12,500 nucleotides of DNA, taken from contig NC_135561.1 of NCBI RefSeq assembly GCF_964340395.1, forward strand, positions 18,731,740 through 18,744,239, in the 5' to 3' direction. Positions 1-10,063 of the stretch are shown here, piece after piece. The notes beneath the pieces were generated by a model, which had not been told where the DNA came from, ran no database searches, and saw nothing but the letters and a program-made list of their open reading frames with translations. Positions within the stretch are counted from its first letter, which is position 1. Every line of letters starts with the position of its first letter. The position numbers and the translations under genes are program-made. This stretch comes from Glandiceps talaboti. Taxonomy: Eukaryota; Hemichordata; Enteropneusta; Spengelidae.

Positions 1-23
1 ATTGAGCTCGGGTTATGTTATAG

Positions 24-26
<3 letters not shown>

Positions 27-111
<85 letters not shown>

Positions 112-149
112 GCGTGTCTGTCTCCGCCTGACTGTCCGTCCATCCGTCT
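27..149. repeat. (TCTG)n microsatellite with TCCG tail, repeat-unit copy 1
   Basis: The array is perfect TCTG to about 112. It then degrades through TGCG and TCCGCCTG into a few TCCG/TCCA units before the conserved unit body. Confidence 0.97.
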
Positions 150-784
150 GAGATTTGCAAAATTGATAACACTTTGGTTTTAGGCAATGTCTCATCAATT
201 TAATTTTCAACCTTATTACAGTCTAGTACATAACATAAGACCAAGACTTAGAGCATATGTTCAATAACTTTTGTTGTACTATTTGTCATGATATTTCATG
301 TATAGTGACTGGTATTTCAACGGGAGGGACAGATAGTAATGGCAAAATACCACACTTATGCCCTATAAATATGAATTGAATATAAGCAACAAATTTGCCT
401 AATAATTATGCTCACTAATTAGCGGAATTGTCATCAATGGCAGATGTCCGTTAGACCATAGACGCTACTCGTGAAGCAATAATTGGGATCACGTGCATCC
501 ATTAGACTCATTATATTGATATACATGTTTACGTGAACTGAGAATCAAGCGCTTCTGTTGAGGTGATGATCTCGCGTGGCATGTTGGTCTAGACAAGATT
601 TCTGAGTTGTATATGCAGTATGATTGTTTGTTTTTTCCCCGCAAAATGTGTTAGCTCCACAAAAGTGTTTTGCATAGTGTCAGTAGTCAAGTCAGCCACA
701 AGTACGCGTAACGTAGCAACAGTCCCTATTCTTTAGGGATGTGTATGGTCAACAAAGTAATGATTATTCATTTCCAACTACGAG

Positions 785-945
785 CTGAATCCAGAATGAA
801 ATATGTCAACTGTGGTTACCATGAGAGACACCTGTATTGTTCTAGAATGAAATGTACAAGAAGACACTTACTTTGTGAAAATAGTCAGAGTTTGGTTATT
901 TTGGATCCACTCATGATATTGAAATATATCTTAACTTTCGCATCA
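785..945 (+). other. extra ~160-bp segment present in unit copy 1 and absent from copy 2
   Basis: Copies 1 and 2 agree up to TTTCCAACTA(C/T)GAG (about 784 and 1823) and resume at ATGTATA(A/C)ACA (946 and 1831). The intervening sequence is found only in copy 1. It is either an insertion there or a deletion in copy 2. No terminal inverted repeat or clear target-site duplication is visible. Confidence 0.75.
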
Positions 946-1135
946 ATGTATAAACACTATTGCATTATCGTTCAATGGCTATGGTTCCATATGCACTAAA
1001 ATATCTGGTAAATCACGAAAAATCCTGTTTATATGAATTTAAAATGCTTCATCGTAATTTTAGGTAACAATGCGAATGTCTAGTGTGCTATGATTAAGTG
1101 AATATCACATTATTGAGTTCGGGTAATATCATAGT

Positions 1136-1188
<53 letters not shown>

Positions 1189-1233
1189 GTCTGTCTGTCT
1201 GTCCATCCGTCCGTCCGTCCGTCCGTTTGTCTG
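1136..1233. repeat. (TCTG)n(TCCG)n microsatellite, repeat-unit copy 2
   Basis: TCTG units are followed by one TGTG interruption and then about five TCCG/TCCA units on the 3' side, the same polarity as in copy 1. Confidence 0.97.
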
Positions 1234-1878
1234 CTATTTGCATAATTGGCAACATTTGGTTATTAGGTAATATCTCATGAACTCAAACTGATTACAATTT
1301 AGTACATGCTATACGACCAATGGCATATGTTCAATAACTTTTGTTGTACTATTTGTCATGATATTTCATGTATAGTGACTGGTATTTCAAAGTGAGGGAT
1401 AGATAGTAATGGCAAAATACCACACTTATGCTCTATGAATATGACTTGCATGTAACCAACCAATTTGCCAAATAATCATATTCACTAACTGGTGGAAATA
1501 TCATTAATGGCAGAAGTCCTTTAAACCATAGACCCTACTCCTCTGGCAAAAAATGGGATTACGTGCATCCATTAGAATTATGTACGTGAACTGAGAATCA
1601 AGCGCTCCTGTTGCGTTGCGTGATGATCTCGCGTGGGTTGTTGCTCTAGACAAAATTTCTGAGTTGTACATGCAGTATGATTGTTTTTTCCCCGCAAAAT
1701 GTGTTTGCTCCACACAAGTATTTTGCATAGTCAGCCACAAGTACGGGTAACGCAGCAACAGTCCCTACTCTATAGGCATGTGTATGGTCAACAAAGTAAT
1801 GATTACTTATTTCCAACTATGAGATGGGAGATGTATACACATTATTGCATAATCCTTCTAAAGCCATGGTTCCATATG

Positions 1879-1880
1879 CG

Positions 1881-1944
<64 letters not shown>

Positions 1945-2001
1945 CGTATGTATGTATGTATGTATGTATGTATGTATGTATGTATGTATGTATGTGTGTC
2001 T
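1879..2001. repeat. compound (TCTG)n(TATG)n microsatellite at the copy 2/3 junction
   Basis: TCTG units run to about 1943, then TCCG, then about twelve TATG units to 1994, then a short TGTGTCTG end. The array starts directly after GGTTCCATATGCG, where copy 1 instead continues for about 150 bp of unique unit sequence. Confidence 0.97.
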
Positions 2002-2073
2002 GTTACGTCGATGATTTCGCGTGGCTTCGTCTAGTGTAGATTCCTGAGTTGGATATTGCAGTATATGGTTGTT
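2002..2073 (+). repeat. displaced internal fragment of the tandem unit between two microsatellites
   Basis: The segment with GATGATTTCGCGTGGCTTCG, CTAG and TTCCTGAGTTGGATATTGCA aligns with 563-630 in copy 1 and 1619-1687 in copy 2, where it lies far downstream of the microsatellite. Here it is flanked by microsatellites on both sides and precedes body B instead of following it. Confidence 0.85.
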
Positions 2074-2075
2074 CC

Positions 2076-2119
<44 letters not shown>

Positions 2120-2252
2120 TTCCGTCTGTCCGTCCGTCCGTCCGTCCGTCCGTTCGTCCGTCCGTCCGTCCGTCCGTCCGTCTGTCTGTCTGTCTGTCTG
2201 TCCGTCCGTCCGTCCGTCCGTCCGTCCGTCCGTCCGTCCGTCCAACCATCCG
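2074..2252. repeat. alternating (TCTG)n(TCCG)n(TCTG)n(TCCG)n microsatellite, copy 3
   Basis: Four alternating blocks of TCTG and TCCG are visible, with TTCCG and TTCG interruptions, ending TCCAACCATCCGAG before the unit body. The TCCG blocks carry a CpG in every unit. Confidence 0.97.
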
Positions 2253-2577
2253 AGATTTGCATAATTGATAACATTTGGTTATTAGGTAATATCATCAAAT
2301 AAATCTTAAAACTTATTACAATTTCTTACATAACATACGACCAATAGCATATGTTCAATAACTCTTGTTGATATATCTTACTATTTGTCATGATATTTCA
2401 TGTATAGTGACTCGTATTTCAGAGTGCGGAGGGATAGATAGTAATGGCAAAATGCCACATTTATGCCTTATGAATATGACTTGCATATAAAGTCAATTTA
2501 CATAATTACTCACTAATTATTCACTAATTAGCGCAAACATCATGAATAGCAGAAGTCCTTTAAAACATAGACCCTAG

Positions 2578-5500
2578 GGTCTGTGTTTAAACGTAATATC
2601 CCATAGATAATATTTGCTTGGCTTGCATATTGAATCAGTATTTTGTGTAATTATTGAATTACATTTGCCTATTTAGTTGACATCCTTAGAATTTCATCAG
2701 GTGTGTGATCAAATGACTATCACAACACATGGGTATTGAAATATGACAGGTAGGACTTGTCTATTACTGGGTATTTTTGCATATTAATGATATTCATCAT
2801 TTAGTTGAATGTGTCTTCACCTGTCATTTACAATATCAAGAATCGAGGTGAATGTTGATGATACCATGGATTTTATTACTCTAGAATATAAAGAGTATGA
2901 ATGACATATTGCGTGATTAAGTTACGCACTTAATTACTATGATCGATTAGAGGTAATATTATCAATTTGTTACTCAGAGTTTCATCTAATGTGACTAATA
3001 TATTGATGATAGTCCAAGATATGAAAGTGCTATTTTCAATCCTTAAAATGTTGATTCACTTGCAATTTCTTACACAAGCAATGTGTATGTAACAAGAATG
3101 TATTGTCCTTAAGCATATGGAATGCATTCAGTTCACGTCTTGTTTCGCCTTGTTTGAACATAGAGATTAATAGGCGAAATTAGGGTTATGTTCATTAGAC
3201 GTTAAACCTGCAATAGTTGCAACTAGGATATTTTCACCAAATAACAATATAGATTTATTGACTAGAATTTGTCAAGTATTTATAAAAAAAGACATTGTAT
3301 ACATTAATTAGTGGACAGTATTACTTGTAGGTAGCTAGTGTACTGCAATTTTAAAACTTGAGAGAAAGGTCAGTTCGAATGTATCATAGTGAAAAAACCG
3401 CACTGGTTTTAACTGAGGTATCATTTAGCACTAGCGATCAGACAAACGTAGTATTTTCACTAACAATTATTAAAATAACACTCCTTAGACATTGCCCATG
3501 TTAATCAATGGTCGGTATCATCAATGAGTAGTGCAAAAATATTGAAATTGTGATTGCCCTTGAGTAAATTGAATCAGTGTGTATACGTACACCTACAAAT
3601 TAAAACCTACGTTTACCCACAGGAGATGCAAATACTGTTCAAAGTGTACGATATTACGAGTATCATGTATTACCGTAGTATCATGTCTTGTAGGGAGATC
3701 TCGACTGGGTGGCTGAACAGCTCTCCGATGTGGGGTTCTAGTATTAGCCCTTGAGCCAGTGCACTTCAGCAGGATCGTGCCATTGTAGAAATGAGTTATT
3801 CGTCACATTTGAAAGCACACTGTTCCTATTGAACACTTTTAAATTGTGATGGCACCCTACTTCTAATCTCACAAACATGGTGACCAAGAACAAATTAAAC
3901 GAAATGACACCTCTCCCCCTTAATATTATAAAATAGTTGTGCATCTTTGCATGCATCTGTGTAACGTCTCCTTGAATTCCAATCTGATAACCATGTGTAT
4001 GTATTAAGTTTGATCATGTCGTAGATTCAGCAGTTGATGTCACATCACAGTTTAAGTGACATTTCCTTTTTATGAACGGTCAGAGGTGAAGATTAATTTC
4101 CCTGAATGCCTATTTGTCGACATATGGTTTTGCTAAGTACGATTCTCACCTGACAAAATGATTGTATAGTGAACTGCGGTAAACATCTATTATTTTCCCA
4201 GTATATCAAGTCAGTTTGTTGAAGATCTGTGCAATGTATTGTCAAGAGTTCTAAATCAATGACGGCACAATGGTCTTGTGGACAAAAGAAATCCTTTTAT
4301 AAAAATATCGCAATCATTTGGAAATACCTTTATTATATTTTTTGCTATAGGAAGATATTACGGCCATAATATATCGTATAGGGTTTCGATTGATAAATGA
4401 ATCAAAGCCTGTAGCATGTGTTTTGTCAGGCAAACTTTACGACGATGGAATTCCTATATACAAGCTGTTAAATTGTGGTTTCAAATATTTGAAATCTGAC
4501 AAATGTTCATATTTCCAATGTCTATCAAAATCATGTCTTTTTGGACTTGTGTACATTTTATGTTTGTCTCATTGCTTTATCTGCTATTTTCTTATGCAAA
4601 CAAAATAATTGGATATAGACAACATATACCAAATCTCGTTTTCTTTAATTTTGAAACATTTCCATGTCTGAACATTATTTGGATAAATCATATTTTGAAT
4701 ATATATTATATTGTATAGTTTCATCGCGACCTGAATATTTCCCGTTATTGATGTACCCTAGATTAAATGAGATTTTTTACCTGTTTGGTCTGCGGCTATG
4801 TAGAAAGAGTGCTTCAAATTCTTGGTTGTCTTGCTCACACACAGCTATCGGTCAGACGACGCAGGGCATCTTTTGCCGACAATTCCTAAATCTCAAATTT
4901 TCCAAGCAGGCACCTTTTATAGCTTTTGTCCAGGTGCCGTCCCTATTGTACCATGGGTAACCATAGATTATTGCAGAAAGAAATCAATAAAGAGGCGTTG
5001 CTATTGGTGATATTTTGGCTGTATTCCAATCATATTTCTTAAGACCACCTTCTGAGGATTATAGTCATGCAACTTACCTTTTACACAAGGAAATGAAAGT
5101 GTCGATTTAATGAGCTATACCATGGCAATATCAGCTACAAACTAACGTACACGATTCGTATATTCCTAGCGTGTTGATATTTCAGAGCTGCAAGTTTAAT
5201 GATAGTTACAGAAACTTAACAATATGTAGGTGTGAGTTGATCGATAAATTCCTGAATTAGTGACGCAAAGTCCTAAGAGTACAACGGTCATATCAATGGG
5301 CTGAGAATATGTTTATAGTACATAACCATCCTTTACAGAGTGTCTGCTCTGTATTTAGTTAATGATATTAAAAGCAGCAGTATGCACAGTACATGTACTA
5401 CGACTATTACAATAAATACATGATTGATCTGGCAGATTGTATACGTTCAAACATTGAAATATCAAACTCTACACAAACCAAATACTTTGGGAGGTATACA

Positions 5501-5913
5501 TCTGCTATCATTTTTGCGACCTTAACATAAAACTTGTGGGCAGGCTCACTGAACATTCATGGTCATAGCAATTCAAATATAAAAAAAACATAAGGTCAGA
5601 GGGATATACTGTCATCGGATACGCCTGTATAAAATAGTATAGGCCAATTGCGCAAGCCAGTCATACCATAGTCTATATAGTACACTGTTCTTTTAAGTAC
5701 ATTGTATATTGTTAAGTGTTATTAAATGCACTGAGCAAGGATACGGGTCTGTGCTTTGGAATTTGAACACAGTGCGTATTTGATTTTGCATTCGTTTACG
5801 ATCAGTAGATTGATGAGTGATAAAGACCAGAAAACACCTGTGCAAATATGTAATACCTGGATCTAATCGATTGATATGATGTAGGGGATTCGCACTGGAT
5901 AAGTTGTGTCGAC
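2578..5913. other. 3.3-kb stretch with no gene recognised
   Basis: The region is AT-rich unique-looking sequence. The longest open frames are 4664-4960 (98 codons), 4390-4608 (72 codons), 4822-5010 and 3554-3754, all on the plus strand. None shows a domain, a clear splice-site pair or family similarity that I recognise. The frames at 4664-4960 and 4822-5010 overlap out of phase, and an acceptor-like CTCACACACAG lies at about 4841, so a hidden exon near 4842-5008 cannot be excluded. Confidence 0.6.
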
Positions 5914-5936
5914 TATGAGGCGACTCTAATCTGAGA
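5914..5936 (+). repeat. short copy of the CTCAGATTCA-type repeat
   Basis: TATGAGGCGACTCTAATCTG resembles the right arm at 6871-6895 with a two-base gap. It is also the inverse of the arm at 6042-6068; the 11 bases AATCTGAGACC (5928-5938) are perfectly complementary to 6040-6050. Confidence 0.5.
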
Positions 5937-6041
5937 CCCAACTAAAACGAATATATATATATTTTCAAATCCTAAATTGAAGTGTTGATTTCGCCCCTCA
6001 TATCTGTAGTGTTCAGGTTCCTAGATAATGCGTATAAATGG

Positions 6042-6895
6042 TCTCAGATTCAGAATCAGATTCATATTGGAGGACACTCGTATTGATCCTCAGATTCATC
6101 CCCATATAGTTTCACATACGGAGAACCATGATGGCACCCAACGAAAGCCATCAAGCAAGCATCAAATGTCCAACTTTACAACTTTACAAGTTTTTATCTC
6201 TGATGTTAAGGTTCGTTTACCCGTACTAGCTGAGATATCCCCTCACCCCACTGTCCATTTTTTTATCCAGAATTCTCTCTGATTTGTATGCTCGGATGTT
6301 CCTTATTTTATAACTTCATAGAGAAGCAATATTTCTCGACATTTTTAACATAACAATTACATTTCAATAATATGTAGAAGAAATATAATTGAGATTAAAA
6401 AACACAGTTGCAAATTTGGAATAAAAATGTATCAAAAACTAAATGGACACGACGTGCTTTAAATAAAATACATTTCAACATCAAGGAATCACCATCTTAG
6501 GTAGTCAGTCTGTATAGAGAGTTTTAACATGTAAATTTCTTTTTGTTGTATGTATTCAGAGAAATCAATATCTTTGGTGAAGTGACAACAGGTGCAAATA
6601 TTTTCCTTCGTTTCCTTGGAAATATTCCACATGCCTTTCAAGAATGTCTGTTACAAATTATAAAATTTATATTTCCTACAAAAATAATCGATATTTGAAC
6701 CAATGAAAATGGGTATTCAAAACCTCATGAGTTACAAAAGTGCGATTCAGAAATGACAAAAATGTTTTCACAAAACGACAAGTGGGCGTGAAAGGGAACA
6801 TTTCTGGAACCTCGACATTGATTATTTATAGTTTGACTGCTTTGGTTTGATGCCATCGTGATGTTTTGAATATGAGGCTGAATCTGATTCTGAGA
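6042..6895. mobile_element. possible MITE-like element bounded by 27-base inverted repeats
   Basis: The left arm 6042-6068 (begins TCTCAGATTCAG) and the reverse complement of 6869-6895 (begins TCTCAGAATCAG) agree at 23 of 27 positions without gaps. The interval of about 850 bp is AT-rich and has no convincing coding sequence. No target-site duplication is visible beside the arms, and a third related copy lies just outside at 5914-5936. It could therefore be an old, decayed inverted-repeat element or a small dispersed motif. Confidence 0.35.
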
Positions 6896-7067
6896 TCAAC
6901 TTTACCTAGGTAATAGGATCAAAGGGACAGTTTGAAGTACTTGGTAAAGGTTCATCGTTGTAACGTGTGTATGCTCTTTACAGTATTCCTGTGGTAAAAA
7001 AATGTAGATAGTATTTTGATGCCAAATTTTGATGAAAAATCGCCATCATCTGATAAAAACTAAATGT
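6896..7067. other. short non-coding spacer
   Basis: I see nothing of note between the inverted-repeat arm and the next microsatellite. Confidence 0.5.
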
Positions 7068-7083
7068 ATCCGTCCGTCCGTCC

Positions 7084-7178
<95 letters not shown>

Positions 7179-7199
7179 GGTCTGTCGGCCTGTCTGCCA
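7068..7199. repeat. independent (TCCG)n(TCTG)n microsatellite
   Basis: About three TCCG units come first, then near-perfect TCTG units to about 7177, then TCGG/CCTG decay. The TCCG block is on the 5' side, opposite to the arrays at the left end. The flanks do not match the 1.05-kb unit. Confidence 0.97.
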
Positions 7200-8568
<1,369 letters not shown>

Positions 8569-8766
8569 TTGTGTGATGACGAGAACTTGGTCGAAAAGAT
8601 GATTAATTACCATTTATGGGGGAACCAAGATAGTAGTGAATTTAGTTTACAGTTATTGCACCATGGCAACCCATATAGCGTTATCATTCAGACTGTCAAC
8701 GCCACACTGAAAATCAATTATCTTCGTGACTATGCTATGGAAAAGAACACATTCAAAATATTTTGA
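8569..8766 (+). pseudogene. unrecognised open frame, possibly a decayed or terminal exon
   Basis: This frame of about 65 codons ends in TGA and reads like protein: LVEKMINYHLWGNQ, then SLQLLHHGNPYS, and no low-complexity sequence. The first ATG is at 8599; the only nearby acceptor (GACGAG at 8583) is weak. The HxLWGN segment followed by Ser and Leu residues faintly recalls helical-repeat sequence around a YLFWGN motif in large ubiquitin-specific proteases of the USP9X type. That is a memory-level resemblance and not a family assignment. It could be chance, a decayed exon or the last exon of an unseen plus-strand gene. Confidence 0.18.
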
Positions 8767-9988
8767 GATGGGATACAATATTTAGAGCACCACAAATATT
8801 GATATATCGATTCACAATAAAACGACTAAAATCTCCTTATTTTGTGTATAGATCATAGATGTTTTGTAAGCTTATAATTCTTGTTAAAATCTATAGTTTG
8901 TATTTGTATGTCATAGTATTTATTGTCAACTTTGTTGTATTACATTTCACTTGGTTTCAGAGGCTTAATCAGTTACCTTCTCTATTATGTCAATCCATTT
9001 ACTGCAGTGTGTCTCTAGTTTATCCTTTTCTTTAACAATTTATATCTCCATACCATATTTATTTATTTATAAGTAAAGCACACAGGAAAAAAAATGATTG
9101 TTATTTGTCATCGACAACATTCTATACTGTCGAAAACCATTTTACACACCGTTTTCATTACTCTACTAAACTTTTTACAGCAAAAATAATCCTGCTATAG
9201 GAGTAATAATATTCATTAAATAGTGAAGGGGAGTATCTGAGAGAAATATCGGTGATAATAATATAAAAACGACAAATAGTTTCAATGAATTGAATTAGTA
9301 CATGTTTTATCCAACTATGTTAAAGTCACTATAACAAAAACTGAGTTTGTAAACAGTGTTACTTGAGATAATAATCTTTCAGTTAAGTACTTACATAAAA
9401 CCTTGATTGATATTATTGTACAATATTACATTTAAAGTCGATGCATGCCTTCTATGACATTTCAATTGCCAAGTTATGGGTTTGTCAGAATATGTTATTG
9501 TCTAGTAACGATTCCTCGACGTTTTTTGATGCGTACCAAATATTACGTCATCAAATCGTTCATGTGTTGTATCTTAATGTCAGGTTTGGGTTCAGTCAAT
9601 TGGAAGTGATACCTACATATGTTTCTGTCAGTTGAATACTACGAGTGACTTAATATAAATCGCCGCACCCCAAAACGTATAATGTCCAATCGTGTCCCTT
9701 TGTTTCAGTAAGAAGAGTAGTCAAACTATATTTCAATCTGCTACAACAATTACGGTACCTCCAACCGAGAAAAGAATCGTGTAAACTCAGCTGATGCCTT
9801 AAGCATTATCACATGTCAAGTTTTTGTAGAACTAAAACTATAATTAATCTGCAAGATTCGACATTTAATTTAATTGTTTGGTTCTAAACCCAGTTGTATT
9901 TTCTGGATTGGTAGGACTTCTGTTGCTTTCTAGCTTCGTTCATGTGTACAGGGAGGGTGGCCGCTCATTTCAGATCTAGAAGCACGAG
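8767..9988. other. 3' flank / possible 3' UTR of the receptor gene, otherwise no gene recognised
   Basis: The part next to 9989 is expected to hold the receptor's 3' UTR on the minus strand. A TTTATTTATTTAT tract lies at 9057-9069. A 64-codon plus-strand frame at 9441-9635 has no recognisable family and no convincing splice signals. Confidence 0.4.
9864..9874 (-). terminator. possible poly(A) signal, two overlapping ATTAAA hexamers
   Basis: On the minus strand two overlapping ATTAAA hexamers (ATTAAATTAAA) lie about 115 bases after the receptor's stop codon, with a T-rich stretch (GTTTTAGTTCT) further downstream. ATTAAA is the commonest variant of AATAAA. Hexamers like this are frequent by chance in AT-rich DNA. 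Further candidates are AATAAA runs on the same strand near 9056-9069 and 8929. Confidence 0.25.
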
Positions 9989-10063
9989 TTACGGTGTTAG
10001 GCCGCCCCTTGTCCGCTTTTGTAAGTACTTTACTCCCGACGGATCTCTCCAAACAACACGAAT
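9989..10063 (-). CDS. GABA-B-type receptor terminal exon: short cytoplasmic tail and stop
   Basis: This is a 24-codon open frame ending in TAA. It is preceded by a pyrimidine-rich acceptor (TTTCTCTTTGACTTG...CCTTATAG) in the phase (0) required by the TM7 exon. The peptide begins IRVVWRDPSG, so the junction reads FVGK-IRVVWRDPSG. That fits the family pattern of hydrophobic and basic residues followed by N/D-P a few residues after the TM7 Lys. The tail then has a basic stretch, QKRTRGG, and ends after LTP. It is much shorter than the tails of vertebrate GABA-B subunits and has no room for their coiled coil. A possible donor, GGA|GTAAAG, lies inside the exon at the tenth codon, so a spliced isoform with another tail is possible. 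Assignment rests on phase, splice site and position, with only modest sequence similarity. Confidence 0.62.
   Translation of the reverse strand: MRVVWRDPSGVKYLQKRTRGGLTP

Larger units (their letters stand above)
1..2577 (+). repeat. tandem array of a ~1.05-kb unit carrying a TCTG/TCCG microsatellite, about 2.5 copies
   Basis: The unit has a head (ATTGAGCTCGGGTTATG at 1; ATTGAGTTCGGGTAATA at about 1112), a microsatellite, and then body B, starting near GAGATTTGC/CTATTTGC at about 149, 1231 and 2251. Anchor GCATATGTTCAATAAC occurs at 253, 1323 and 2347 (spacings 1070 and 1024). The block GTCATGATATTTCATGTATA follows in all three. Copies 1 and 2 continue together through GTGAACTGAGAATCAAGCGC, TTCCCCGCAAAATGTGT and CCAACAGTCCCTA-like segments to GGTTCCATATGC (about 985 and 1868). 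The third copy stops matching at about 2577, after CATAGACCCTA. The array begins in mid-unit at position 1, so it probably extends left. No coding capacity is supported. Confidence 0.92.

Noticed and set aside
739-999. 86-codon plus-strand open frame
   Set aside because: It lies in copy 1 of the tandem unit and is not kept in copy 2, where part of it is missing.
27-2252. CRISPR-like spacing of repeats
   Set aside because: The repeats are simple tetranucleotides with no spacers, in eukaryotic DNA.
1858-2302. Long open frames on both strands through the tetranucleotide arrays (also near 13-210, 1098-1280, 6978-7277)
   Set aside because: A TCTG/TCCG repeat has no stop in any frame and yields Cys-Leu-Ser-Val or Thr-Asp-Arg-Gln runs; these frames are artefacts.
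3690-3785. Possible tRNA-derived SINE (GGTTCTAGTAT resembling a B box)
   Set aside because: There is no matching A box at the right distance and no cloverleaf can be drawn.
4664-4960. 98-codon plus-strand frame
   Set aside because: It is the longest non-repeat frame, but no domain, membrane topology or splice pair supports it; kept only as a remark under the gene-free stretch.
8661-8675. X-box-like TGCACCATGGCAAC (and a half site near 4950)
   Set aside because: Only one half site fits the RFX consensus, and no promoter or start is visible nearby.
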